This document shows, one piece after another, positions 37,689 to 47,340 of a stretch of DNA of 64,000 nt. The notes under the pieces were generated by a model that did not search any database, was not told where the DNA came from, and saw only the letters and a program-made list of their open reading frames with translations. Location: NCBI GenBank assembly GCA_009469585.1, contig SSXW01000003.1, positions 228,850 through 292,849 of the forward strand, given 5' to 3'. The translations under genes were made by a program, and so were the position numbers. Source of the DNA: Dechloromonas sp. Dech2017. Lineage in GTDB: Bacteria; Pseudomonadota; Gammaproteobacteria; Burkholderiales; Rhodocyclaceae. Every line of letters starts with the position of its first letter. Within the stretch, counting starts at the first letter, position 1.

Positions 37689-38531
37689 ATGAAGAAATCC
37701 CTGATTGCCCTGGCCCTCGCTGGCACCTTTGCCGTCCCGGCCTTTGCCGATGCCCCGGCGCCGACGCCCGATCACACCGTGACCGGCAACCTGACGCTGG
37801 CCACCAGCTACCGTTTCCGCGGTATCGACCAGACCTTCGGCAAGCCGGCCCTGCAGGGCGGCATCGACTACAGCCACTCGAGCGGCCTCTACGTCGGCAA
37901 CTGGAACTCCAACGTCAGTTCGGGTGCCGGTTTTGCCGAGGGCAACATCGAGATGGACTTCTACGGCGGCTACAAGACCACCTTCGGTGATTTCGGTGTC
38001 GACGTCGGTGCGCTGTACTACTACTACCCGGGCTCGAATTCCCGTCCGCTTGGCGGCACCAACGCCAAGCACCTGTCGGCCAACGCCAGCGGCACCGTCG
38101 ACAACCTCGAACTGTATGTCGCCGGTAGCTGGAAGTTCCTGACCCTGAAGTACTCGTACGCCGTCAAGGACTACTTCGACCTGCCCGAATCGAACGGCAC
38201 CAGCTACCTCGAGCTGAATGGCGCCTATGACCTGGGCAGCGGCTGGGGCGTCAACGCCCACGTCGGCCACCTGTTCGCCAAGGACTACAAGTACAACACC
38301 AGCACCGGTTCGCAAAAGATCAGCTACACCGACTGGAAGGTTGGCGTGACCAAGGACGTCAGCGGCTGGGTGTTCGGCCTGGCTTACGTTGGCACCAACG
38401 CCAAGGGCAGCTGCAACGGCGGCGAGTTCTACTGCTTCACCAACTCGCTCAACGCCAACGGCACGACCGGCACCAACTCGAAGGATGCTGGCCGCGGTAC
38501 GGGCGTTCTGTCCGTCACCAAGTCGTTCTAA
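37689..38531 (+). CDS. TorF-family putative porin
   Basis: This 280-residue outer-membrane protein has a cleaved signal peptide (residues 1-20, FAVPAFA). It has alternating beta strands rich in Tyr and Gly and a terminal Phe (TKSF), as expected for a beta barrel. The start VTGNLTLATSYRFRGIDQT is typical of the TIGR02001/TorF group, often found upstream of glnK-amtB. It may let ammonium or small solutes cross the outer membrane (inference). SD AGGAGAG precedes the ATG. Confidence 0.85.
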   Translation: MKKSLIALALAGTFAVPAFADAPAPTPDHTVTGNLTLATSYRFRGIDQTFGKPALQGGIDYSHSSGLYVGNWNSNVSSGAGFAEGNIEMDFYGGYKTTFGDFGVDVGALYYYYPGSNSRPLGGTNAKHLSANASGTVDNLELYVAGSWKFLTLKYSYAVKDYFDLPESNGTSYLELNGAYDLGSGWGVNAHVGHLFAKDYKYNTSTGSQKISYTDWKVGVTKDVSGWVFGLAYVGTNAKGSCNGGEFYCFTNSLNANGTTGTNSKDAGRGTGVLSVTKSF

Positions 38532-38954
<423 letters not shown>

Positions 38955-38966
38955 GGAGAGCTCGAC

Positions 38967-40433
38967 ATGAAACGTGTATTCGCGCTAATTGCCCTGCTCG
39001 GCGCCGTATCCTTCGGCGCACCGGCCTGGGCCGAAGAAAAGGCCGCCGAAGCCGCCGTTGCCGTGGCCGCCCCGGTCACCGAAGCCGCCGCCGCCGTGGC
39101 CGAAGCCGCCCCGGCTGCCGCCATCGTCCTCAGCAAGGCCGACAACGCCTGGATCATGGTCTGTGCCGCACTGGTCATCCTGATGTCCATCCCCGGCCTG
39201 GCCCTTTTCTACGGCGGCCTGGTCCGCACCAAGAACATGCTGTCGGTGCTCATGCAGGTCTTCGTGACCTTCTCGCTGATCTCCGTGCTCTGGGTCATCT
39301 ACGGCTACTCCGCCGCCTTTACCGAGGGTAACGAATTCTTCGGGGTGCTCGACAAGATGTTCCTCAAGGGTGTCACGCCGGATTCGCTGGGCGCGACCTT
39401 CTCGAAGGGCGTGGCGATTTCCGAACTGACCTTCGTGATCTTCCAGGGCGCCTTCGCCGCCATCACCTGCGGCCTGATCGTCGGCGCCTTCGCCGAGCGT
39501 GCCCGCTTCGCGGCCATCCTGGTCTTCATGGTCATCTGGTTCACGCTGTCCTACATCCCGATGGCCCACATGGTGTGGTACTGGGCTGGTCCGGACGCCT
39601 ACGTCGATGCAGCGGCTGCCGAAGCCGCTGGCAAGACGGCCGGCTTCCTGTTCCAGAAGGGCGCCCTCGATTTCGCAGGCGGCACCGTGGTGCACATCAA
39701 CGCGGCGATTGCCGGTCTGGTCGGTGCCTACATGGTCGGCAAGCGTACCGGTCTGGGCAACGTCTCGATGGCCCCGCACTCCCTGACCTTCACGATGATC
39801 GGCGCTTCCCTGCTGTGGTTCGGCTGGTTCGGCTTCAACGCCGGTTCCGCCCTCGAAGCCTCCGGCGGTTCAGCCCTGGCCATGGTCAATACCTGGGTCG
39901 CCACAGCTTGCGCCGCGCTGTCCTGGATGTTCGCCGAGTGGATCCTCAAGGGTAAGCCCTCGATGCTGGGTGCCGCTTCCGGCGCCGTTGCCGGCCTGGT
40001 GGCGATCACCCCGGCGGCCGGCTTCGTCGGTGTCATGGGCGCCATCATCATCGGCCTGCTGGCTGGCGTGGTCTGCCTGTGGGGCGTCAATGGCCTGAAG
40101 AAGCTGCTCGGTGCCGACGACTCCCTCGACGTCTTCGGCGTGCATGGTGTCGGTGGCATCCTTGGCGCCATCCTGACCGGCGTCTTCGCCGATCCGGCCC
40201 TGGGCGGCACCGGTGTCTATGACTACGTGGCCAACGCCGTCGGCGCCTACGACATGACCGCGCAGGTCATCGCCCAGGCCTGGGGTGTCGGTACCGTGAT
40301 CGTCTGGTCGGGCGTCGTTTCCATCGTTGCCTACAAGCTGGTCGATATCGTCATCGGTCTGCGTGTGCCGGAAGAAGAGGAGCGCGAAGGTCTCGACCTG
40401 ACCTCCCACGGCGAAAGCGCCTACCACCACTAA
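38967..40433 (+). CDS. amtB: ammonium transporter
   Basis: The 488-residue Amt protein has a signal peptide and an Ala-rich leader (residues 1-52), then eleven TM helices. It has conserved GGLVRTKNMLSVLMQ, HMVWYW (Phe/Trp recruitment gate region), GGTVVHINAAIAGL (first pore His) and FGVHGVGGILGAILTG (second pore His). It imports ammonium and is controlled by GlnK. A strong terminator follows at 40458. Confidence 0.96.
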   Translation: MKRVFALIALLGAVSFGAPAWAEEKAAEAAVAVAAPVTEAAAAVAEAAPAAAIVLSKADNAWIMVCAALVILMSIPGLALFYGGLVRTKNMLSVLMQVFVTFSLISVLWVIYGYSAAFTEGNEFFGVLDKMFLKGVTPDSLGATFSKGVAISELTFVIFQGAFAAITCGLIVGAFAERARFAAILVFMVIWFTLSYIPMAHMVWYWAGPDAYVDAAAAEAAGKTAGFLFQKGALDFAGGTVVHINAAIAGLVGAYMVGKRTGLGNVSMAPHSLTFTMIGASLLWFGWFGFNAGSALEASGGSALAMVNTWVATACAALSWMFAEWILKGKPSMLGAASGAVAGLVAITPAAGFVGVMGAIIIGLLAGVVCLWGVNGLKKLLGADDSLDVFGVHGVGGILGAILTGVFADPALGGTGVYDYVANAVGAYDMTAQVIAQAWGVGTVIVWSGVVSIVAYKLVDIVIGLRVPEEEEREGLDLTSHGESAYHH

Positions 40434-40457
40434 ACGATTTGTCTGTCTCTCTCCTTC

Positions 40458-40483
40458 GGGCACCTTCGGGTGCCCTTTTTTAT
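40458..40483 (+). terminator. intrinsic terminator after amtB
   Basis: GGGCACC and GGTGCCC pair over a short loop and are followed by TTTTTTATTTT. It ends the porin-glnK-amtB transcript. Confidence 0.88.
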
Positions 40484-40545
40484 TTTGGCGTGTTGACAGT
40501 AAGCGCCAGACCTTTGCGCAACCTGCTGCTTGCTGTGAACACGCC

Positions 40546-41826
40546 CTAGACCGACGTGAACGTCGGATGGATGGCGTTGCGGCCGGCTGCCTTGGCCATG
40601 TAGAGCGCGGCGTCGGCGCGTTTGGTGGCGTCTTCCAGGCTCTCGTCGCCGGGCAGGCAGGAGCAGATGCCGACGCTGATCGAAAGTTGGGCGGTGCCCC
40701 GGGCGCTGCTCACGGTTTGCTCGCTCACCGCCTTGCGCATGCGTTCCGCCACCATGGCGGCACCTGACGGCAGTGTGTCGGGGAGCAGCACGCGAAATTC
40801 ATCGCCGCCCGCCCGGGCGAAGATGTCCTGGTCGCGCAATTGGGACTGCACGATGTCGACGAAGACGCGCAGGGCATCGTCGCCGGCGGCGTGGCCGAGA
40901 CGATCGTTGATGTCCTTGAAGTAATCGAGATCGATGATGATCAGCGACAACTCGCCACCGTGCCGGACATGGCGGCGGAATTCGCGGCTGCCCAGCTCGT
41001 AGAAGGTACGCAGGTTGTATACGCCGGTCAGGAAATCGGTGGCGGCGGCGTGGGCCAGCTTTTGCTCGAGGGTCTTGCGCTCGGTGATGTCGAGGATGGT
41101 GCCGGAAATGCCCTCCGGCTGGCCGTTGGCGTCGAGAAACACCGATTTGTGGAAAATCACGTCGCGTAGCGTTCCGTCGGCGTAGCGCACCCGGGTTTCG
41201 TAAGACTGGTTGCCGCCGGCAGCGAGCAGTTCCTGGTCGGCTTTTTCGTAGACGCGGGCAAGTTCTTCCGGGGCGATGTCGAAGACGCTGGCGCCGATAA
41301 TCTGCGAATGGGGCAGGCCGAGGTATTCCTCGAAAGCCTTGTTGCAGGCGATATAGCGGCCGCTCCGGTTCTTGATGAAAATCGGGCTGGGCAGGGTGTC
41401 GAGCGTCGTCTGCAGGCGCAGATGGCTGGCCGGGTCGACCGGCGAAGGGATCCACGCCTGGTTTTTCGCCGGCAGCGGGCGGAGCAGGCGGCTGACGATC
41501 AGTTGCAGGCGCTCGACATCGTCCATGGCGCAGCAGTCGGCGGCATCGTCGGCGAGCGTCCGGCGGGCCAGCCCGGGGTCGTAGGGGTCGAGCAGGACGA
41601 TGTGGGGAAAGCCGCAGGGACACATCGGGTGGTAGCGTTGCCGCCAGTCGCTGTAGGCGCGCTCGCTGTCGATGGCGACGAGGACGGCGACGGCCGACAG
41701 GGCGATGTCGCAATTGCTGCCGGGGGCGGGGTTGACCGGTTCGAGGCCGGCGATGTCGGGCAGCGGGAGGCGGCGCTTTTCCCGCAGGTCGAGGAGCAGC
41801 AGGCGATGGGCAATCGGGCTCGTCAA
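40546..41826 (-). CDS. PAS-GGDEF diguanylate cyclase
   Basis: This cytoplasmic protein has about 426 residues. An N-terminal region (1-125) has a CxC and CGFPHIVLLDP. A PAS/PAC domain (TLDTLPSPIFIKNRSGRYI to DITERKTLEQ) follows, then GGDEF (ARAGGDEF) with an RDQD inhibitory site. It makes c-di-GMP. No ATG is in frame at a sensible place. TTG 41826 has SD GGGAGG nine bases upstream, and a further TTG at 41853 is less likely. Confidence 0.85.
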   Translation of the reverse strand: MTSPIAHRLLLLDLREKRRLPLPDIAGLEPVNPAPGSNCDIALSAVAVLVAIDSERAYSDWRQRYHPMCPCGFPHIVLLDPYDPGLARRTLADDAADCCAMDDVERLQLIVSRLLRPLPAKNQAWIPSPVDPASHLRLQTTLDTLPSPIFIKNRSGRYIACNKAFEEYLGLPHSQIIGASVFDIAPEELARVYEKADQELLAAGGNQSYETRVRYADGTLRDVIFHKSVFLDANGQPEGISGTILDITERKTLEQKLAHAAATDFLTGVYNLRTFYELGSREFRRHVRHGGELSLIIIDLDYFKDINDRLGHAAGDDALRVFVDIVQSQLRDQDIFARAGGDEFRVLLPDTLPSGAAMVAERMRKAVSEQTVSSARGTAQLSISVGICSCLPGDESLEDATKRADAALYMAKAAGRNAIHPTFTSV

Positions 41827-41918
41827 GTTTGCATACCTCCCAGGGAATGCCAAGGTCGGGAATGCTGCGTTATTTCAAATGAATGGTACACATTGATCGC
41901 CCGGACGAACAGGGCGGT

Positions 41919-42488
41919 TCACCGGATGAGCGGCAGCATCGCCCGGAACTCGTCGGTGCACGCCGCTTCCAGCCATTCGAAGAGAACCATCTCGGTGGTC
42001 ACGACCTGGGCGCCGGCGGCCCGCAGGCGCTCGACGCCGGCCTGATGGTCGCCCCGGCGGCGCGACGAGGCGGCATCGGCGACAAGGAAGACGCTGTATC
42101 CGGCAGCGAGCAGGCCCATGCCTGTTTGCAGCACGCAAACGTGGGTTTCGGTACCGGTCAGGACGACTTGCCGGCGCTCGGCGGCGCCCAGTAGCTCGGC
42201 GACGCCGGGTTCGGCGGTGCAGGAAAAATGCGTTTTTTCGAAAAATTTGGCGTCGACCGCAGCAGTCGCTTCCCCCGGCTTCGTCGCCGCCTGGCGGATG
42301 GCCTCGACGCTGGGGCCGAGGCCCTTCACGTACTGTTCGGAAACGAAGGCCGGAACGCCCAGCCGGCGGGCCCCTTCGAGCAGGCGGGCGCTATTCCTGA
42401 TGGCCCGTTCGCCCTCGCAGATGGCCGGCGCCAGTTTTTCCTGGAGATCGACGACGAGCAGCAGGGATTGTTGGCGCCGGATCAGCAT
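41919..42488 (-). CDS. isochorismatase-family cysteine hydrolase
   Basis: The 189-residue protein has the catalytic triad pattern of the family: Asp in LLVVDLQEKL, Lys in FFEKTHFSC and Cys in TGTETHVCVLQT, with the cis-peptide region before it. Such enzymes hydrolyse amides or vinyl ethers, and the closest look is the YcaC-like group. The substrate is unknown. It ends three bases upstream of the purU start region on the same strand. Motif copy 14 encodes AAVDAKFFEKTH, that is, it covers the catalytic Lys. Confidence 0.85.
   Translation of the reverse strand: MLIRRQQSLLLVVDLQEKLAPAICEGERAIRNSARLLEGARRLGVPAFVSEQYVKGLGPSVEAIRQAATKPGEATAAVDAKFFEKTHFSCTAEPGVAELLGAAERRQVVLTGTETHVCVLQTGMGLLAAGYSVFLVADAASSRRRGDHQAGVERLRAAGAQVVTTEMVLFEWLEAACTDEFRAMLPLIR
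42231..42268 (-). repeat. dispersed uptake-like motif, copy 14
   Basis: Minus strand: CGACTGCTGCGGTCGAC, GCC, AAATTTTT, CG, AAAAAA, CG. It is a strong copy inside the hydrolase gene and overlaps the codons of the catalytic Lys. Confidence 0.78.
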
Positions 42489-42491
42489 GAT

Positions 42492-43355
42492 TCAGCGGAA
42501 GACGACCGTCTTGTTGCCGTGCACCAGCACGCGGTCCTCGAGGTGGTAGCGCAGGCCGCGGGCGAGCACCGTTTTCTCGATGTCCTTGCCGTAGCGCACC
42601 ATGTCCTCCGGCGAATCGGTGTGGTCGATGCGGATGACGTCCTGCTCGATGATAGGCCCGGCGTCGAGCTCGCTGGTCACGTAGTGGCAGGTCGCCCCGA
42701 TCAGCTTGACGCCGCGCGTGTAGGCCTGGTGGTAGGGCTTGGCGCCGGCGAAGCTGGGCAGGAAGCTGTGGTGGATGTTGATGATCTTGCCGGCCAGCGC
42801 CGCGCACAGCGCCGGCGACAGGATCTGCATGTAGCGGGCCAGGACCATGGTGTCGCCGCGCACGTCATCGAAAATGCGCTGCATCTCGGCGTAGGCGCCG
42901 GCCTTGTTGTCGGCGGTGACCGGCACGTGGTGGAAGGGGATGCCGTGCCACTCGACGAACCCACGGAAGGTGTCGTGGTTGGAGATGACGCAGGGGATCT
43001 CGATGTCGAGTTCCTTGGCCTGCCAGCGCGCCAGCAGGTCGTAGAGACAGTGCTCCTGCTTCGAAACCAGCACCACGACGCGCCGCTTGACGGCGCTGTC
43101 GTTGATCCGCCAGTCCATGTGCAGCGGCTCGCCGACTTCCTGGCGGAAGCGTTCGCGGAATTCGGCGAGCAGGAAGGGCAGCGAATCGGCCTTGATCTCG
43201 ATGCGCATGAAATAGCGACCGGTCAGCGCGTCGGCGTGGAAGCTCGATTCGAGGATCCACCCGCCATGGCCGGCGATGAAGCCGGAAACCTTGGCGATGA
43301 TGCCCACCTGGTCCGGGCAGGAGGCGGAGAGCGTGTAGAAGCGGTCGCGATGCAT
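42492..43355 (-). CDS. purU: formyltetrahydrofolate deformylase
   Basis: The 287-residue PurU hydrolyses 10-formyl-THF to formate and THF. It has an N-terminal ACT domain (YTLSASCPDQVGIIAKVSGF) and a formyltransferase fold with IPCVISNHDTF, INIHHSFLPSF and catalytic Asp in EQDVIRIDHTDS. The enzyme balances one-carbon pools and releases formate. The formate dehydrogenase encoded elsewhere in the window is periplasmic, so a direct link is not implied. Confidence 0.93.
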   Translation of the reverse strand: MHRDRFYTLSASCPDQVGIIAKVSGFIAGHGGWILESSFHADALTGRYFMRIEIKADSLPFLLAEFRERFRQEVGEPLHMDWRINDSAVKRRVVVLVSKQEHCLYDLLARWQAKELDIEIPCVISNHDTFRGFVEWHGIPFHHVPVTADNKAGAYAEMQRIFDDVRGDTMVLARYMQILSPALCAALAGKIINIHHSFLPSFAGAKPYHQAYTRGVKLIGATCHYVTSELDAGPIIEQDVIRIDHTDSPEDMVRYGKDIEKTVLARGLRYHLEDRVLVHGNKTVVFR

Positions 43356-43359
43356 GTTT

Positions 43360-43428
43360 TTAGGATCGAGCTATTAGGATCGAGGACCCAGTGGGTTGGG
43401 GCTTACTAGGCAACTGGATCCCAGGCAA
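43360..43428. repeat. short direct repeats between purU and thrH
   Basis: TTAGGATCGAG occurs twice (43360 and 43375). ACTAGGCAACTG occurs twice, with a third partial CCAGGCAACT between. The last repeat forms the terminal codons of thrH. It looks like local duplication rather than a regulatory array. Confidence 0.6.
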
Positions 43429-44040
43429 CTAGGCAACTGCAGCAAACGCCTTGTCGATCTCGCTGCGCAGGTCGTCGTAGTTGCGCACCACCGGATACTG
43501 CGGGAATTCGCGGATGACGTTTTCCGGGGGGTGGAAGAGGATGCCGCCATGGGCTTCGCCGAGCATCGCCGTGTCGTTGTACGAATCGCCGGCGGCGACG
43601 ATCTTGAAATTCAGCTCCTTGAAGCGCTTGACCGCCTCGCGCTTCTGGTCGGGCATGCGCAGGTGGTAATTGACCAGCATGCCGTCGGCGTCGTCTTCCA
43701 GCGAGTGGCAGAACAGCGTCGGCCAGCCGAGCTGGCGCATCAGCGGGTGGGCGAACTCGTAGAAGGTGTCGGACAGGATGACGACCTGGTAATCCTCGCG
43801 CAGCTTGTCGAGGAAGGCGCGGGCGCCAGGCATCGGGCCCATTTCGGCGATCACCTTCTGGATGTCCGGGAGACCGAGCTTGTGCTGGCGCAGGATGTCC
43901 AGGCGATAGGTCATCAGCGTGTCGTAATTCGGCTCGTCGCGGGTCGTCCGCTTCAACTCGGCGATGCCGGTACGCTCGGCAAATTCGATCCAGATTTCGG
44001 GGACGAGGACCCCTTCGAGGTCAAGGCAGACGATTTGCAC
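43429..44040 (-). CDS. thrH: phosphoserine phosphatase / homoserine phosphotransferase
   Basis: The 203-residue HAD enzyme of the ThrH type has motif I DLEGVLVPE, ILSDTFYEF (motif II), a Lys in the KREAVKRF helix and AAGDSYNDTAML (motif IV). ThrH from Pseudomonas dephosphorylates phosphoserine and can move the phosphate to homoserine. Length matches. The stop codon TAG lies inside one of the short direct repeats. Confidence 0.9.
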   Translation of the reverse strand: MQIVCLDLEGVLVPEIWIEFAERTGIAELKRTTRDEPNYDTLMTYRLDILRQHKLGLPDIQKVIAEMGPMPGARAFLDKLREDYQVVILSDTFYEFAHPLMRQLGWPTLFCHSLEDDADGMLVNYHLRMPDQKREAVKRFKELNFKIVAAGDSYNDTAMLGEAHGGILFHPPENVIREFPQYPVVRNYDDLRSEIDKAFAAVA

Positions 44041-44094
44041 GGCTTGGCTCCAGCGGATGTTCGTAAAAGCGTCGATTTTACCCGATGCGCTGCG

Positions 44095-44127
44095 GATTTT
44101 CGGGGCTTTTCCCGGTTGACCGCCGGA
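44095..44127 (-). repeat. dispersed uptake-like motif, copy 15
   Basis: Minus strand: TTCCGGCGGTCAAC, CGGG, AAAA, GCCCCG, AAAA, T. It is intergenic, between the PBP stop and thrH. Confidence 0.6.
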
Positions 44128-44154
44128 ATCTGCCGTGCGGCGCCGGCCGGTCGC

Positions 44155-47100
44155 TCAAGCCGGGCACTGCCGGTCGCCGGCCGGCTCGAGATAGGGCAGC
44201 AGGATGGGCCCCATCGACTTGAGGATCTGCACCGGCAGGGCCGAGGTGAAGCGGTAGTTGCCGGCCTCGGGCCCGATGACGTAGGCGGTCAGCGTGCCGA
44301 AATGCCGGTCGCCGAGGTAGAAGACGAAGGTGGCCGTGCGGTTGAGGGCAACGCCGCGGCCGGCCGCCCGGCTGATCACGATGCGGTTGTCGCCGGTGCC
44401 CGTCTTGCCGCCCATGGCCAGCGCCGTGCCGTCGGCCAGCTTGAAGGAGCCGGCCAGGCGGCGGGCGGTGCCGCCCTCGACGACGTCGGACAGCCCGTGG
44501 CGCAGGGCGGCCGCCACCTCCGGCGCCATTACCCGCTCGCCTTCGCCGTTTTGCCGGGCGAAATGGCTTTCGTAGGGCGTCTCGACGGCGAAGGCCAGGC
44601 GGTCGATGCGCTGGGTGCTCAGGCGGACGCCGTCGTTGATGATGATGCCCATCAGGTCGGCGAGGGCGGCCGGGCGGTCGCCCGAACTGCCCAGCGCAGT
44701 GGCCAGCGAGGGCACCAGGTGGCCGAAGGGATAGCCGACCCGGGCCCAGCGCCGATGGATGTCGAGGAAGGCCTCGACTTCGAGCATGGTGTAGATGCGC
44801 GAATCCTGGGCGCCCTTGAAGCGGGTGCGGAACAGCCAGCGGTACACCGCCTGGCGCTGCTCGGTGCTGGCCGCCACGGCCTGCGTCCAGTCGGCCTCGG
44901 GGTTGGCTGAAAGATAGCCGACCAGCCACAGTTCGAGCGGGTGCACCCGGGCCACGTAGCCGCGGTCGGGCAGGTCGTAGGTTTCCGGCGCGTTGCGGGC
45001 GTAGAGCTGGGCCAACCGCTCGGTGGACAGCGCCTCGCCCTTGAGGCGCTGGGCGAGGAAGGCGCTGAGCGCTTCCGGCGTCGCCTGCGGCGACAGGTAG
45101 CGGAAGACGGCGGCCAGGCGGTCGGCGCCCGGGCGCAGGCCATCGAGGAAGATGTCGCGGATTTCCTCGGCCGGCTTGCCGTGATACTTGTGCCAGAAAC
45201 GGCGCAGGAAGACCTGGCCCTCGCGGTCGGCGAAGCGGGCCAGGTAGGTCAGGCGGCGCGGATCGTCGTCGTCCTTGAGCAGCTGCGCCGTGCTGCCCGG
45301 CACGCGGTACATGGTGTGGCGGACGATGTCGCGCATCAGGCGGACGAAGGGCAGGTTGATCGAGCCCTGCAGCGCCTCGCGCAGGCTGGGCGTGGCGCCG
45401 TCGTCCTCGTGGCGGAAATTGTTGAAGCTGTGCACGCCGCCGCCGGTGAAGAACTGCTCGCCCGGGCTGGCCGAATAGCGGCGCTCGAGCGCCGCCCCGA
45501 GCATCGCCGGCAGGCTGCGGTCGGTGGCCGTCGCCAGGTATTCGGTGGCCCACTGGGTCAGGCGGTCGGGCTGCTCCTCGCGGGCCTTGCGCAGTTCGGC
45601 GGCGGGCTTGTCGACCAGTTGGCCGTGCAGCTCGGCGATGATTTCCAGGTAGGTGGTCAGCACGCGCAGCTTGGCGGTCGAGCCCAGTTCGAGCTTGCTG
45701 CCCTCGTTGATGTCGAGCGGCTGGTCGGTGGTGTCGGTTTGCACCCGGACGCGATTGCCGTCGGCCGTGCGCTCGACCAGGTTGAAGCTGTAGCGGATGC
45801 CGGCCAGCGACTCGGGGTTGAGCAGGCGTTCGCCGATCAGGCCTTGCTGGCGGGCGAATTCGGCCTGGGTCAGCTGCTCGAGAAAATCGCTGACCTGGCG
45901 CTGAAGGTCGCCGTTCAGGGTCACCGAAATGCGGGCGTCGAGGCGGTCGAGCTCGTAGAGCGACGCATCGAGCATGCCGGCCAGCCGGTTGCGGATGGCC
46001 GTCGTGCCCTTGCCGATGTCGGCGATCAGCTGCGGCGGATTGTTCTTGATGTCGCGGAAGACCAGCGGTCCGGCTTGGGCCGCCTGGGCCAATCCCGGGC
46101 TGATCAGATGCTGCTCGGCGAGCAGCCGGACATAGCTGCCGGTCAGCTGGTCGAGGCTGTCGCGGCCGGCCGCCGACAGGTAATAGGACGGGCGCCGGTG
46201 GGCGATCATCAGCGCCACCACCTGGCGCAGCGCCGTGCCCTGGGCGGCCAGCGTCTCGCCGCTGCCTTCGGGGGCGGCGAGGAGGGCGTTGACCTTGGCG
46301 AAATCGGCGGCGAACCACACCCACAGCCCGTCGCCTATGCCGTTCACCTCGCCGAAGCCGGGTGCCGCCGAAAGCGGCACGGTGTTCAGGTAGTCGAGCA
46401 GGATGCGCTGGCGGACGGGCAGGGTCCGCTCGCCGTCCATGTAGGCACGCATGCTGGCCGACAGCATCTGGCGCAGCTTTTCCCGGCCGTTGTAGGTGAC
46501 GCCGTCCGGCGAATGGCGGTATTTCTCGATCTGGGTGGCCAGCGTGCTGCCGCCCGGCGTGTCGTAATCGTCGTTGACCAGGTGGACGAGCTGGCCGAGC
46601 ACGGCCCGCGAGAAACGCACCCAGTCCACGGCCGGGTTCATGGTCGGCCGCGATGCGTCGAGCAGGTCGCGGTTCTCGATGAACATCAGGGCCGCGGCGA
46701 CGGCGGCCGGGACGGCGGCGAAACTGTCGTAGCCGCGGTAGGGGTAGCGGAAGCGATAGAGGTTCTCACCGCGGCAATCGGTCAATTCCAGCCCGGCCCG
46801 CGATTTTTCCAGGTAGGGCGGGAAATAGCCGCGCTCGGCGAAATCGAGCAGCTTTTCCGAAAAGCGGACCTGCTTGTCGACGACGAAGCCACGCGAGGCC
46901 AGGCGCTCGACCGTCTGCGGCAGGCGGGTGTAGCCCATGCGCTGGTCGAAGGGGCCGTGAGCCGGGAACCGGATGCTGTCGCTGGCCCCGTCGAGGATGC
47001 GGTAGTTGAGCCGGATGGCCCGGTCGGAAAGGTAGCTGGCCTGCCAGGCCGAGGTCTCGACCTCACGGGCGACGAGCAGCCCGCCGGCGACGAGCAGCAA

Positions 47101-47196
47101 CAGGCCGAAGCCGATCAGCGGCTTGCGGTGGCGGTGAAAAGCGGACTTCGGCGCTGCTTCGGGCGATGACAAGCGGGTTTCGTCGGGGTGGGTCAT
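44155..47196 (-). CDS. class A penicillin-binding protein-like transglycosylase/transpeptidase
   Basis: This 1013-residue protein has one N-terminal TM helix (residues 27-46) and a GT51-like region (AALMFIENRDLLD, GGSTLATQIEKYRHSP). The penicillin-binding domain has SxxK as STAK (LGSTAKLRVLTTY) and KTG as GGKTGTGDNR. It should polymerise and cross-link murein. The glycosyltransferase active-site region reads IENRDLL instead of the usual E-D-x-x-F, so the polymerase site is atypical. It is longer than PBP1a. The exact subfamily is unclear. Confidence 0.82.
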   Translation of the reverse strand: MTHPDETRLSSPEAAPKSAFHRHRKPLIGFGLLLLVAGGLLVAREVETSAWQASYLSDRAIRLNYRILDGASDSIRFPAHGPFDQRMGYTRLPQTVERLASRGFVVDKQVRFSEKLLDFAERGYFPPYLEKSRAGLELTDCRGENLYRFRYPYRGYDSFAAVPAAVAAALMFIENRDLLDASRPTMNPAVDWVRFSRAVLGQLVHLVNDDYDTPGGSTLATQIEKYRHSPDGVTYNGREKLRQMLSASMRAYMDGERTLPVRQRILLDYLNTVPLSAAPGFGEVNGIGDGLWVWFAADFAKVNALLAAPEGSGETLAAQGTALRQVVALMIAHRRPSYYLSAAGRDSLDQLTGSYVRLLAEQHLISPGLAQAAQAGPLVFRDIKNNPPQLIADIGKGTTAIRNRLAGMLDASLYELDRLDARISVTLNGDLQRQVSDFLEQLTQAEFARQQGLIGERLLNPESLAGIRYSFNLVERTADGNRVRVQTDTTDQPLDINEGSKLELGSTAKLRVLTTYLEIIAELHGQLVDKPAAELRKAREEQPDRLTQWATEYLATATDRSLPAMLGAALERRYSASPGEQFFTGGGVHSFNNFRHEDDGATPSLREALQGSINLPFVRLMRDIVRHTMYRVPGSTAQLLKDDDDPRRLTYLARFADREGQVFLRRFWHKYHGKPAEEIRDIFLDGLRPGADRLAAVFRYLSPQATPEALSAFLAQRLKGEALSTERLAQLYARNAPETYDLPDRGYVARVHPLELWLVGYLSANPEADWTQAVAASTEQRQAVYRWLFRTRFKGAQDSRIYTMLEVEAFLDIHRRWARVGYPFGHLVPSLATALGSSGDRPAALADLMGIIINDGVRLSTQRIDRLAFAVETPYESHFARQNGEGERVMAPEVAAALRHGLSDVVEGGTARRLAGSFKLADGTALAMGGKTGTGDNRIVISRAAGRGVALNRTATFVFYLGDRHFGTLTAYVIGPEAGNYRFTSALPVQILKSMGPILLPYLEPAGDRQCPA

Positions 47197-47340
47197 GACG
47201 GTGCGGTGATCTTTTTGCTGATTCTGTTTTGTGGTGATGCCAATTGATTTTAACAGCCACGGCAGGCGGCGTGTAAGCGTTCCCGGTTGCTTTTCCCGGT
47301 GGCCTGACGGGGGGTTGACTTATAGCGATCAGATATATCT

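Noticed and set aside
43360..43428. A CRISPR array at the short repeats
   Set aside because: Repeats are only 10-12 bases with no regular spacers and no cas genes. No CRISPR array was seen anywhere in the window.
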